Of a stretch of 54,157 nt of DNA, positions 33,471 through 42,222 are shown in pieces. The DNA is taken from NCBI GenBank assembly GCA_003326195.1, contig LXQE01000154.1, positions 23,818-77,974 of the forward strand, in the 5' to 3' direction. Origin of the DNA: Nostoc punctiforme NIES-2108. GTDB taxonomy: Bacteria; Cyanobacteriota; Cyanobacteriia; Cyanobacteriales; Nostocaceae. Under the pieces are notes generated by a model. The model made no database searches. It had not been told where the DNA came from and worked only from the letters and a program-made list of their open reading frames with translations. Made by a program: the position numbers and the translations under genes. Within the stretch, counting starts at the first letter, position 1. Each line of letters begins with the position of its first letter.

Positions 33471-33581
33471 TTTTAAGTATTATCACTAGGATAAACCTGT
33501 CTCAATAACTACAATTTTAATTGATCTTAAAGGAAAAATTGTGCTTTCTTTAACCTTTACGTAATCTTTAGCATTGTATAA

Positions 33582-33680
33582 AAGCAGGAGAAATTTGCAC
33601 TTGACAAAGACCGAAGTAGTCAAGCATTGCTGGCAGAAGCTTTAAATGATTTATTTGAAAAATATGGGAGTCGTTTATGA
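33582..33680 (+). pseudogene. ribbon-helix-helix antitoxin-like remnant
   Basis: The frame KQEKFALDKDRSSQALLAEA then LNDLFEKYGSRL resembles the C-terminal half of a small ribbon-helix-helix (ParG or antitoxin-like) protein, but has no start codon. The stop overlaps an ATG (TTATGA) opening a 20-codon frame, MTKVKLITRLNTLPRRRIKT, the geometry of a toxin-antitoxin pair in which both genes are truncated. Confidence 0.45.
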
Positions 33681-33967
33681 CAAAGGTTAAGCTGATTACC
33701 CGATTAAATACTTTGCCCCGCCGGAGAATCAAGACTTAGGCGTGGTTAAATATCTGTGAAAGCTAGTCTCCAAACAAAACAGAATTCAGCATGAATTCTA
33801 TACGAGTGGCGGCTAGCGCAGCTTAAGAAGAGAAGAGGCTGCATCGTTCGCGTAGCGTGTCGTAGAGAAGGGTCGAAGTGTGGGTCTGAATCCCCCATTG
33901 ATTGATTTTGAGGCCTCGGCGGAGCGTCTCCGGCTTTGCTCCTAAATTCTGACTTCTGAATTCTTCT
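33681..33967. repeat. region of GC-rich dispersed repeats
   Basis: After the short frame at 33677-33739 the sequence consists mostly of GC-rich repeat pieces (TTCGCGTAGCGTGTCG at about 33848, CCTCGGCGGAGCGTCTCCGG at about 33913) linked by STRR-like words (AGAATTCAGCATGAATTCT, TTCTGACTTCTGAATTC). No gene is apparent. Confidence 0.5.
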
Positions 33968-34237
33968 TCAAAAAGCCTGAATCCACTCTTTGACTGAATA
34001 TTCAGTCCAGATGCCATTTTCCCAGTAAGGATCGTTTTCAATTAACTGGCGCACAGTGGCTTCGTCTTCGGCTTCGTAAATCCCAAAAACTTTTGTAACA
34101 TCCTTGGTGGGGCCGATGGTAATCAGCACACCGGATTCTTTCTGTTTTGCTAATCCGTCTAAATGAGCTTGACGATAGGGGGCGCGTTTTTCAATAACTT
34201 CTTCGCAGTAAGTTCCCCAGAGTACATATTTAGGCAT
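33968..34237 (-). CDS. YciI family protein
   Basis: An 89-residue ferredoxin-like fold protein. YciI features are MPKYVLWGTYCEEV, the conserved His in RQAHLDGLAKQKESGVLITIGP, then VFGIYEAEDEATVRQLIENDPYW and the C-terminal EYSVKEWIQAF. The His and the Asp before PYW are the proposed active-site pair. The biochemical role is unknown in most YciI proteins. Confidence 0.85.
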   Translation of the reverse strand: MPKYVLWGTYCEEVIEKRAPYRQAHLDGLAKQKESGVLITIGPTKDVTKVFGIYEAEDEATVRQLIENDPYWENGIWTEYSVKEWIQAF

Positions 34238-34249
34238 AGCTAAGACTAT

Positions 34250-34370
34250 TTTGGATTTTGGATTTTAGATTTTGGATTTTGGATTTTAGATTTTGCAGCC
34301 AGTGCATCGGGGAGTGAGTAATTATTAATTTCTCACTCCTAGCAAATGACAAATGACAAATGACAAATGA
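34250..34370. repeat. tandem heptamers after pheT
   Basis: About six units of GGATTTT/AGATTTT (34252-34295) and, after a spacer, three units of CAAATGA (about 34342-34362). They fill the 133-base gap between pheT and the YciI gene. Confidence 0.75.
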
Positions 34371-36821
34371 CTAACTTCTCAAATTCACGCCGAATTTTTC
34401 CACCAAGGCTTCGCGGACTTTATTGTGTACTGGTTCAACTTCAGCCTCAGTCAGAGTGCGATCGCTAGCCCGATAAATTAAGCGGAATGCTAAACTTCGC
34501 TGTCCTTCGGGGACGTTTTCACCCCGATATTCATCAAATAATTCCACCGAATCGAGCAACTCTTTACCAGCTTTGGTAATTACTTTTTCAATTTCGACAA
34601 CTGAGATTTTCACTGGTGCGAAAAAGGCGATGTCGCGATCGCTAGCTGGATAGGTAGAATAAGGCTGGAATGTGGGGACGAGGACTTCATCTTGTTCTAG
34701 CGAATCTAAAAGCACATCTAGATCCAACTGGAAAACGTAAACGGAATCTGGTAAACCTTTTTCTCGCCGCAATTGGGGATGGAGTTGCCCAAAAATCCCC
34801 AGTCTGTTACCCCGAATCCACAGAGAAGCGGTGCGTCCTGGATGTAAGCGCTCGTCGCGGCGATCGGGTTGAAATTCGATTTGCAAGCTCAGTTGCCGAA
34901 ATACACTTTCTAAAATGCCTTTGGCTTCAAACCAGGTGATGGGTTCTTCGCGTCCACTTTTTGACCATTTGCCAAGGGTGCGATCGCCTCCCATAATTCC
35001 CGCCAGAGCTTCTGTTTCTTGCAAACCGTCTTCTTCTTGCCAGAAAATCTGCCCGATTTCAAAACCGTTCAGCGCACCATTACCCTGCTCTAAATTGTAT
35101 TGAAAGGCATCAATTAACCCAGAGATCAAATCGGTTCGCAGCGCTGAATATTCGACAAATAAGGGGTTGGACAGGACTATATTTCTGTCTTCTCCTGGTT
35201 TGACTAAAGAATAGTGGATTAATTCTGTCAATCCTTCAGCCCGCAGGAAAGCTCGTAATTTGCGAATTAGTTCTTGATCTAAAGGTAGATAACCAGCTTC
35301 CGCTTTTTCTGGTAAAGTATCGCAGAATTTGTTGTAGCCATAGAGACGGGCGATTTCTTCAATTAAATCAATTTCTCGCTCTAAGTCGCGGTAACGATAA
35401 GGTGGGACGGAAACTGACCACGTAGGTTGATGGCTGCTATCTTCTCCTGAAGGAGTCAATTGACACCCCAATGCAGTCAGGATGCGCTCAACATCTTGTT
35501 TTTGCAGTTCGCCTGTGTCTTCTTCTAAATCGATGGGCCCCAATATCTGATTAACTCGGTCTAAACGCAGGGCGATAGAACGACTCCAGGTAGACGGATC
35601 GGGGCGGGTGTCGGCAATTTCTTGCTGGACAATAATTCCACTCGCTAATTCGCTAATTAAGGATAAGGCGCGGCGATTAGCTATTTCCAACTCAGCCCGA
35701 TTAACTCCCCGTTCGTATCTGCCAGAAGCCTCACTTCTTAACCCAACACTGCGCGAAGAACGGCGAATTGCCACGGAATCAAATAAAGCCGCTTCTAAAA
35801 CTAGGCTTTGAGTCCCTTCATGGACTTCCGTTTCTTCCCCACCCATAACTCCCGCCAGTGCAACGGGTTTGTCGTTAGCGGTAATTAACAAATTTTGGGA
35901 TGCTAGGGTGCGAGTTTGCCCATCTAGGGTTTTGAGGGATTCTCCATTATTGACGAAGCGAACGCCGATGCTTAAATTTTCGCTACTTGCAACAGATTTT
36001 AGGCGATCGCCATCAAAAGCGTGTAGTGGTTGTCCCCATTCCAACAAAACGTAATTAGTAATGTCCACAACATTACTAATGGGACGTACACCAGCCGCCC
36101 GCAAACGCTGTTGCAGCCATTCGGGAGATGGAGCAATTTTCACCTGTTCAATTACCGTACCGATGTATGCAGGACAAGCTTGGGTATCGGCGATTTTTAA
36201 AGCTAAATTTCCGGCATTTTTGGGAATAGATACTTCACCAGGTTCAGGAATGCTCAATTTTCCACCAGTTAAAGCGGCTACTTCTCTGGCTACACCTACC
36301 ATACTTAGAGCATCAGCGCGATTGGCAGTTGCGGTAAGGTCTAAAATTACATCATCTAAACCCAACAATGCCCGGACATCACTACCCAATGGTAAATTTT
36401 CCTGGGTAAAAATATGAATTCCGTCTACATCGGTAGGCAAACCGAGTTCCTTTAAAGAACAAATCATGCCCTGAGATGGGACACCACGTAGTTTTGCAGG
36501 TTTGATTTTTAAATCAATTTTGGGTAAGTAAGTACCCGTAGTTGCCACTGGGACATAGATATCTGCCTTCACATTGGCAGCGCCACAGACAATATTTAAA
36601 GTTTCACCTGTACCGATATCCACTTGGCAAACACTCAATTTATCGGCGTTGGGATGGGGTTGACGCTCAAGCACTTTCCCAATCACCACGCCATTTGCCC
36701 AAGTGCGGCGGTCTTCAATCTCTTCAACCTCAAACCCAGCCATTGTCAGGGTTTCGGCTAATTCTTCTGGACTAAGTTTTATCTCTACTAGTTCGCGCAG
36801 CCAATTTAGAGAAATACGCAT
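34371..36821 (-). CDS. pheT: phenylalanine--tRNA ligase beta subunit
   Basis: An 816-residue PheT, the normal length. In order: an N-terminal helix (MRISLNWLRELVEI), an EMAP-type tRNA-binding domain at about 40-150 (VVIGKVLERQPHPNADKLSV), the B3/B4 editing region, the B5 domain with ERGVNRAEL and YRYRDLEREIDLIEEIARLYGYN, the catalytic-like fold near 480-690, and the C-terminal anticodon-binding domain (STYPASDRDIAFF ... YRGENVPEGQRSLAFRL). pheS is not adjacent. No riboswitch or T-box is seen upstream. Confidence 0.95.
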   Translation of the reverse strand: MRISLNWLRELVEIKLSPEELAETLTMAGFEVEEIEDRRTWANGVVIGKVLERQPHPNADKLSVCQVDIGTGETLNIVCGAANVKADIYVPVATTGTYLPKIDLKIKPAKLRGVPSQGMICSLKELGLPTDVDGIHIFTQENLPLGSDVRALLGLDDVILDLTATANRADALSMVGVAREVAALTGGKLSIPEPGEVSIPKNAGNLALKIADTQACPAYIGTVIEQVKIAPSPEWLQQRLRAAGVRPISNVVDITNYVLLEWGQPLHAFDGDRLKSVASSENLSIGVRFVNNGESLKTLDGQTRTLASQNLLITANDKPVALAGVMGGEETEVHEGTQSLVLEAALFDSVAIRRSSRSVGLRSEASGRYERGVNRAELEIANRRALSLISELASGIIVQQEIADTRPDPSTWSRSIALRLDRVNQILGPIDLEEDTGELQKQDVERILTALGCQLTPSGEDSSHQPTWSVSVPPYRYRDLEREIDLIEEIARLYGYNKFCDTLPEKAEAGYLPLDQELIRKLRAFLRAEGLTELIHYSLVKPGEDRNIVLSNPLFVEYSALRTDLISGLIDAFQYNLEQGNGALNGFEIGQIFWQEEDGLQETEALAGIMGGDRTLGKWSKSGREEPITWFEAKGILESVFRQLSLQIEFQPDRRDERLHPGRTASLWIRGNRLGIFGQLHPQLRREKGLPDSVYVFQLDLDVLLDSLEQDEVLVPTFQPYSTYPASDRDIAFFAPVKISVVEIEKVITKAGKELLDSVELFDEYRGENVPEGQRSLAFRLIYRASDRTLTEAEVEPVHNKVREALVEKFGVNLRS

Positions 36822-37037
36822 GGAGTGTGCTTGTTTTAGGAATCGTCTTTTGCTCTTATTTTAGGGTGCCTGCTAGCGATCGATGGCTACTCATCGCCCA
36901 AGGCGTACCCTTTCACTTGAACAATCCTACTACGTTAGACTCGCAATGTAAAAATTAAGTAAATACTGAGAATGTATCTACGCAAGGAAGTAAGACATTA
37001 TTTTTATTTGGTTGATTTTGACATTAAACTACATACG
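36822..37037 (+). other. intergenic region upstream of a strong terminator
   Basis: No gene on either strand looks credible in these 216 bases, yet they are followed by a plus-strand terminator that no annotated plus-strand gene needs. The stretch is therefore a candidate for a small RNA transcribed rightward and ending at 37067-37078. Confidence 0.3.
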
Positions 37038-37067
37038 CCCGGGTTTCTCACAAGTGAGAAACCCGGG
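37038..37067 (+). terminator. strong rho-independent-type terminator
   Basis: CCCGGGTTTCTCAC (37038-37051) and its exact complement (37054-37067) form a 14-bp stem, followed on the plus strand by TGTTTTGTTT. The minus-strand flank is not T-rich, so it works best rightward, although it could also end the transcript entering from the pheT side. Confidence 0.75.
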
Positions 37068-37106
37068 TGTTTTGTTTCAGACAAAAGCGTGTCAAAGGTT
37101 GGTCAT

Positions 37107-37604
37107 CTACGGTTTACTAACAACAATTTTAACAATGTAGTCTTTGAGCGCGATCGCCTTTTTGCTATTTGGGTACGGGGAAACCTCTATTAATCTCACC
37201 GAATACTTATCTAAAAATTGAATTGGTAAAGCATCACGACCTGGTATCAGGGTTAGCGTTAATGTTGAAACTTGCTGACCATTTTTTATGATGTCTAAGC
37301 CAATAATAACTTGCCCTTGCCAAATACAAGTTACATTACTTGGACACCGAGAATCCTGGATAACTTGTGAAAATTTGATTTCAATATTTTCAGTGGGTAG
37401 GTAAACTGTCCTTCCATATTTAAGATAAAATGGAGTATTTAAAGCAGTTCCAACTCTAGCCATCAATTGTTGATGATTACCTTGAGCAATTGATTTAACT
37501 TCTATGCTTGAAGGCTTGATATTTGATAAGATTCCATAGCTAGGAAGGGAATTTACTCCACCAATCAATGTTAATATAACTGCTGCGCTCACTACACTTT
37601 TCAT
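37107..37604 (-). CDS. secreted protein of unknown function
   Basis: A 165-residue protein with a signal peptide (MKSVVSAAVILTLIGGVNSLPSYG). The mature domain has YGRTVYLPTENIEIKFSQV, the cysteine-bearing DSRCPSNVTCIWQGQ and YSVRLIEVSPYP. The motif DSRCP....C.W.G is shared by many small exported bacterial proteins of unknown role; the two cysteines probably form a disulphide. A GGAG lies before the ATG. It stands alone. Confidence 0.7.
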   Translation of the reverse strand: MKSVVSAAVILTLIGGVNSLPSYGILSNIKPSSIEVKSIAQGNHQQLMARVGTALNTPFYLKYGRTVYLPTENIEIKFSQVIQDSRCPSNVTCIWQGQVIIGLDIIKNGQQVSTLTLTLIPGRDALPIQFLDKYSVRLIEVSPYPNSKKAIALKDYIVKIVVSKP

Positions 37605-38073
37605 TTTTTATACTCCATAATTGAGAATTTTATTATTAGTTGAGCCAGAAAGTAGACTTAATAAATTATTTTGTTTTCTGCTAGAGTGAAGTTTTAAAAC
37701 ACAAAACGCAATTAGCTAACTTGTGTATGTAGGCGCAGCCCGTCGTAGACATCGCTTCTTGCATAACCATTACGAGTGAGAGCCATTTGGTTTCTCACGC
37801 TTGAGCTAAAATCCCATAAAACCAGCAATCTAAATACACAAGCTTTTTTCTAATTTCAAAAACTTCAACAGCGCTTTTCTAAGAATTCCTTGCTTAATGT
37901 ATCTTGAAGATTCACTCTAGTTTTACTTTCTAGCATTATTAGTCCATATTTGAGCAATTATTACATTATGTAAAAGGGACATTATTTTTTCTCTGTTCTC
38001 AACAAGCCCAGCTTTTTGCGATGAGCAATTACCAAGATTGTACAAGACTTTGGGCGAATTATTATCTGTTAGG
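37605..38073. other. intergenic region with dispersed repeat and hairpin
   Basis: It contains a copy of the 29-bp dispersed repeat (37729-37755) and a hairpin at about 37768-37800 (GAGTGAGA...TCTCACGC). The last part, 37960-38070, is downstream of the broken vapC gene. On the minus strand, about 37990-38070 encodes CTILVIAHRKKLG, which looks like an ABC-ATPase H-loop but is too short to call. Confidence 0.4.
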
Positions 38074-38274
38074 TTATAAGGTGCGTAGGCGTAGCCCGTC
38101 GTAGACATCACCTGAGATTAAAATCTCTCTAACTTGAGTGCAGGGTAAATAGCCTAGACCTAGCATTGAAGCACTGATTAATTCTTGCAACACTGCAACA
38201 TAGGGTGATTCATCAACTTTATAATTGCGTCTGAGAGCTAAAGACCAGACTGAAGTATCAACAATGACTTTCAT
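38074..38274 (-). pseudogene. VapC-like PIN toxin, truncated by a dispersed repeat
   Basis: The N-terminus MKVIVDTSVWSLALRRN, with the first PIN aspartate, and YVAVLQELI are normal VapC. After VREILISGD the frame runs into the 29-bp dispersed repeat, which supplies the last residues (VYDGLRLRTL) and is followed by a stop. Only 66 of the usual ~130 residues remain, without the later acidic residues, so the nuclease must be inactive. The ATG overlaps the vapB stop (ATGA). Confidence 0.7.
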
Positions 38275-38471
38275 CGACTCCGGCGCTGTAGCTTGTAGTC
38301 ATAATCATCGTCGTATTCAATCGTGCCAAATAGCTCCAGAATTTTCAGTTGTTTTCGACGTTGGACATACTCTCGTAATGCCTCTTCTACAACGGCATCC
38401 TTAGTTGGATGACTACCAAGTTCGAGAGCTTCCTTAATTAAGTTTTCGTCAATTTCGAGATTAGTAATCAT
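38271..38471 (-). CDS. vapB: VapB-family antitoxin
   Basis: A 66-residue antitoxin: MITNLEIDENLIKEALELG, then HPTKDAVVEEALREYVQRR and a C-terminal acidic tail (FGTIEYDDDYDYK) that would bind the toxin. I chose ATG 38471; a longer frame begins at 38489. The stop overlaps the vapC start by one base step (ATGA). With vapC broken, it is a surviving antitoxin without a toxin. Confidence 0.8.
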   Translation of the reverse strand: MITNLEIDENLIKEALELGSHPTKDAVVEEALREYVQRRKQLKILELFGTIEYDDDYDYKLQRRSR

Positions 38472-38525
38472 GTGTAGATTATCGCACAAAGTAATGTGCA
38501 GTAAAAACTCATTGGAGTAGTTAAT

Positions 38526-39911
38526 TTAAGTCAAATGCATAAAAACTATTTTCAGTAGTTCGGCGCGAGTAAACGGTTTAGTCAGATATCCAGATGCCCC
38601 GACTAATTTGGCTTTTACTTTGTCTACAATTCCTTTATTCCCAGTGACAAAGATAATAGGAGTATTTTGAAACAGGGAATTATTTCGTATAATCCGGCAC
38701 AACTCATAGCCATCAATTCCTAGCATGTTTAAATCCAACAAAATTAAATCCGGTTTGTGCCTTATAATTGACAAAACGGCTTTCACTGGATCGTTAATAG
38801 TCACTACAGAAAAATTTTCATTTTCTAAGAAATAACTAATTTCTTTAAGAATTGTAGGGCTATCATCTACAGAAACGATTTTGTGGACTTTTTGTACTGT
38901 TACCGTAGCAGCCGTTACTCTTTGGGAAGCAGAATTTATGCTATTTGATATTGTTGGTTCCTGAAAGTTTTCTTTTGAAGGAGTAGAAATCTGTGGTAAT
39001 TGCTGAACAGGAACTATTTTCTCTTCAGGAATATTTGGGTAAGAATTGACAGTGCTACTTAGTTCTTGTTTGGTGTCAACTAACCCTAAAATCAATTTTG
39101 AGAAAAGCGATTGCTCCTCAAAAATCTTTGGTAATTTATCAAATGGTGGATCGGGTTCATGGAGGATAATCGCACCCTTAAGGATGTAAGGGTATAAATT
39201 GCGAGCTAGTTGAATTTCATCTTGATTCAAAATTACAGCCAGATGACACAGGCTAAAACCCTTCATCCAGTTAATTAAATCTGGCTGTAATTTTGGTAAA
39301 TCTTGGTCATCAAACTTACTGTTAATCAACAGATATGGCCGTTGATATTGAGAAGAAATTTTTGGTGTAAAAGCCTGCCAATTCTGTAATCTAACTTGGC
39401 AATACTCTAGAATTTTTTCTACACCTAGCCTGCAAATTTTTGGCATTATCTCAATTGATTCTGTTAATTCATAAGTACCTTCTTTGATGAGCAAAAATGA
39501 TTCAATGACCTCTTTAACTAATTCTTGAACCAGCACTGCTGCTTGTGTAGAATGTAGATGTTGTTGACTAACAAGCCAGGATATAGCCTGATACTCAGCA
39601 GGGTGGCTTCTCGAATTACTGTCATCTTGGATTAATTTACTGTGTGAGTCAGGTTCAAACATCAGCCGTACTTGAATGCGAACCTCATTAGTAAGGAGTG
39701 GAATTTGCTGGCTGAGGCGGCGCAAATGGCGTTCTAATCGATCAAATGGTTCCACGGAATGGGTAGCGTAAGTTATTTTGCCCTGTTCTAAGTAAATCGA
39801 CCAAGAAACGGAGTTACTCAATACTTGTAAACAAGTACTGTCGGAACAATTGGATAATTGTCTTAACAAACTTAGAGGACGTAGTTTGGTGAATGTACCT
39901 GACTTATTCAT
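38526..39911 (-). CDS. PATAN-REC response regulator (PatA-like)
   Basis: A 461-residue protein. The N-terminal half (LRPLSLLRQLSNCSDSTCLQV; WSIYLEQGKITYATHSVEPF; FLLIKEGTYELTE) is the PATAN (PatA N-terminal, DUF4388-related) domain of cyanobacterial regulators such as PatA and PilG. A Ser/Thr/Pro-rich linker (about 285-340) leads to a receiver domain (about 340-461): VSVDDSPTILKEI, DLILLDLNMLGIDGYE with the phospho-acceptor, PIIFVTGN and LTKPFTRAEL. ATG 39911 is preferred over a TTG three codons earlier. No chemotaxis-type genes adjoin it. Confidence 0.85.
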   Translation of the reverse strand: MNKSGTFTKLRPLSLLRQLSNCSDSTCLQVLSNSVSWSIYLEQGKITYATHSVEPFDRLERHLRRLSQQIPLLTNEVRIQVRLMFEPDSHSKLIQDDSNSRSHPAEYQAISWLVSQQHLHSTQAAVLVQELVKEVIESFLLIKEGTYELTESIEIMPKICRLGVEKILEYCQVRLQNWQAFTPKISSQYQRPYLLINSKFDDQDLPKLQPDLINWMKGFSLCHLAVILNQDEIQLARNLYPYILKGAIILHEPDPPFDKLPKIFEEQSLFSKLILGLVDTKQELSSTVNSYPNIPEEKIVPVQQLPQISTPSKENFQEPTISNSINSASQRVTAATVTVQKVHKIVSVDDSPTILKEISYFLENENFSVVTINDPVKAVLSIIRHKPDLILLDLNMLGIDGYELCRIIRNNSLFQNTPIIFVTGNKGIVDKVKAKLVGASGYLTKPFTRAELLKIVFMHLT

Positions 39912-40658
39912 ATTTTTCAAGTTTTTTGCGGAATCAACAACCGAACATTTGTAGATTGAAAATATGATCTATAAAGTATTCTCTTCTTTGTAATATTTTT
40001 CTACCCACAAATTATTTATTTGAAAATATGTACATATATTAAAAATTGTAAGGTTTCTAAGTAATTTGTTACATTTAGCACATTTTACTTAATCTGACTC
40101 AAAAAGCAAGTAGGTATGAATAAAAGTAAGCATCTATCATAGCTAGATTATCAGTAGATGTTGGTTAATTCTGGGTTTTACTAACTACTAACAACTTTTG
40201 AGTGAAGACCTTAATAATGACGTTTATTTATGCCCACTCACTTCTAGATGCAAATTTGATTCCAACTTCACATAGTTACACTGGTATACTTCTAGAGTTA
40301 ACAAGCTTAATTATGGTTAATTACTTTTCCTTAAAGAAACGATTCTTCTACATAAAATCTTTAAAAACTTATCTAAAAAAGTTTACGTATTTATTGTACT
40401 GTAGGTTTAATGGATATAACTTTTTGGTAGATACATTACAACAGGTAATGCTGGGTTTTGATAAACTCTTTTTTGCTAAACTAAGCTGTGCTCAAGTTCA
40501 TCTTAAATATATAGAGAACTTTATGAAAATAATTTGTTTAATAAAGATTAGAGCATCTACCAATAGATACTATATTCTGTAGTCGCCTCGGCGATTGGAA
40601 CTATATACTCTGAGCAAAGGGAAATAAAGCTTTGGACTTTAACATAACACAAAAAGTT
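39912..40658. other. AT-rich intergenic region before the TerY-P operon
   Basis: About 750 AT-rich bases between the divergent PATAN-REC gene and the VWA gene. A 126-codon open frame from GTG 40202 has a residue composition (Lys, Ile, Leu, Tyr, Phe) expected of random AT-rich DNA and is not called. The promoter of the VWA-phosphatase-kinase operon must be here; AGGGAA precedes the alternative TTG start at 40632. Confidence 0.5.
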
Positions 40659-41333
40659 ATGCATGATACATTAAGACTTGATGAAGTAGTAGAATTTGCT
40701 GAGAACCCAGAACCACGTTGTCCTTGTGTACTTTTATTAGACACATCTGGGTCGATGCAAGGAGAGGCAATTGAGGCTTTAAATCAGGGTTTACTGAGTT
40801 TGAAGGATGAATTAGTCAAAAATTCCTTAGCCGCGAGACGGGTGGAAGTGGCGATCGTCACCTTTGATAGTAATATCAATGTAGTACAAGACTTTGTGAC
40901 TGCCGATCAATTCAATCCGCCGATTTTGACAGCCCAAGGCTTAACTACAATGGGTGCGGGAATTCATAAAGCTTTGGACATAATTCAAGAGCGGAAATCT
41001 CAGTATCGTGCCAACGGGATTGCTTACTATCGTCCTTGGGTATTTATGATTACCGATGGAGAACCGCAAGGTGAGTTAGAGCAAGTGGTAGAGCAAGCAT
41101 CCCAGCGTCTACAGGGAGACGAGGCTAACAAGCGGGTAGCATTCTTTACAGTTGGTGTAGAAAATGCGAATATGACGCGTTTAAATCAAATAACTGTACG
41201 TACTCCCTTAAAGCTTAAAGGATTAAATTTTATCGAGATGTTTGTCTGGCTGTCAACTAGTATGTCGGCTGTTTCTCATTCCCAAGTAGACGAACAGGTA
41301 GCACTACCGCCGATTGGTTGGGGGACTGTTTAA
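40659..41333 (+). CDS. VWA-domain protein, TerY-like
   Basis: A 224-residue von Willebrand A domain. The metal-ion site is intact: DTSGSM at 28-33, the Thr in GLTTMGAGIHKAL and FMITDGEPQG. TerY proteins have exactly this size and layout. I favour ATG 40659 (MHDTLRLDEVVEFAENPEPR); TTG 40632 with AGGGAA in front is the alternative. It is the first gene of a three-gene operon with a PP2C phosphatase and a kinase, the TerY-P triad described in comparative work on Ter-dependent stress systems. Confidence 0.88.
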   Translation: MHDTLRLDEVVEFAENPEPRCPCVLLLDTSGSMQGEAIEALNQGLLSLKDELVKNSLAARRVEVAIVTFDSNINVVQDFVTADQFNPPILTAQGLTTMGAGIHKALDIIQERKSQYRANGIAYYRPWVFMITDGEPQGELEQVVEQASQRLQGDEANKRVAFFTVGVENANMTRLNQITVRTPLKLKGLNFIEMFVWLSTSMSAVSHSQVDEQVALPPIGWGTV

Positions 41334-41382
41334 TTAAAAATTGCAGCTAGCTGTGTAAACATCAAGCTGCTTGAAAAAATTT

Positions 41383-42165
41383 ATGAACATATCAAAACAG
41401 ATTGCTCAATGGCGGATTGTGGCTGCATCTGTATGTGGTACAAGTCACTTAAAAAACAATCAATTATGTCAGGATGCTCATCACTGGCAGATATTGTCAG
41501 ATAATGTTTTAGTGGCGGCCGCAGCAGATGGCGCGGGTTCTGCTAGTCTTGGGAAAGTGGGAGCGATGGTTGCTGTGGAGACAGCAATAGAAAACATTTC
41601 TACCAAAGGGCTGACCCGAAAAAGTTTGACTGATGATACATTGGTGCGATCGCTCTTAAATGATGCCATATTAGCTGCCAAAAAAGCTGTAGAGGATGAG
41701 GCGGCTACTTGTGACAAACAGCCTCAAGATTTAGCAACTACCTTAATTATGCTGGTTGCCACACCAGAAGTTGTAGCTGTAGTTCAGATAGGTGACGGTT
41801 TGGCAGTGGCAAAAGATCGTCTGGGCAACCTGCTGGCACTGACTATGCCTGACAGTGGTGAATACATCAACGAAACCACTTTTTTAACTTCGCCTCATGC
41901 CTTAGATACAGCACAGATGAGATTATGGCGCACAGACATAGTAAACGTTGGTATTATCACCGACGGATTACAAATGCTGGCTTTGAATATGGTTGTTGGC
42001 GAACCTCACAAACCGTTCTTTTTTCCGCTGTTTGAATTTGTCGCCAATACCGAGGATAAGACAGAAGCGAAGGAGCAATTGGTAAAATTTTTACGCTCAG
42101 AGCGGATTACGCAACGCACTGATGATGATTTAACACTCATTATAGCCGCATTCAACGACTCATGA
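41383..42165 (+). CDS. PP2C-type protein phosphatase of the TerY-P triad
   Basis: A 260-residue PP2C. Metal ligands are in NQLCQDAHHW (Asp31), AAAADGAGSASLGKVGA (Asp49) and the late IITDGLQML and RTDDDLTLIIAAF. ATG 41383 (MNISKQ) is preferred over a TTG four codons upstream. It lies 49 bases after the VWA gene and 57 before the kinase gene. In the triad it is expected to reverse phosphorylation by the neighbouring kinase, with the VWA protein as a likely substrate or scaffold. Confidence 0.87.
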   Translation: MNISKQIAQWRIVAASVCGTSHLKNNQLCQDAHHWQILSDNVLVAAAADGAGSASLGKVGAMVAVETAIENISTKGLTRKSLTDDTLVRSLLNDAILAAKKAVEDEAATCDKQPQDLATTLIMLVATPEVVAVVQIGDGLAVAKDRLGNLLALTMPDSGEYINETTFLTSPHALDTAQMRLWRTDIVNVGIITDGLQMLALNMVVGEPHKPFFFPLFEFVANTEDKTEAKEQLVKFLRSERITQRTDDDLTLIIAAFNDS

Positions 42166-42222
42166 GCAATCGATTTACAGGTTTCACATCTTACAATAAC
42201 TTCCGTTAGCGGTAATTTCATT

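Noticed and set aside
36061..36417. 118-codon plus-strand frame
   Set aside because: Antisense shadow of pheT.
36972..37193. 73-codon plus-strand frame
   Set aside because: It runs through the terminator stem and into the end of the secreted-protein gene on the other strand; not protein-like.
37990..38070. Minus-strand CTILVIAHRKKLG resembling an ABC-ATPase H-loop
   Set aside because: Only about 13 residues match, the expected following motif is absent, and the frame is short; probably coincidence or a very small remnant.
40202..40582. 126-codon open frame from GTG
   Set aside because: Lys/Ile/Leu/Phe/Tyr-rich composition expected from AT-rich DNA, no domain pattern, no ribosome-binding site; treated as chance in the promoter region of the TerY-P operon.
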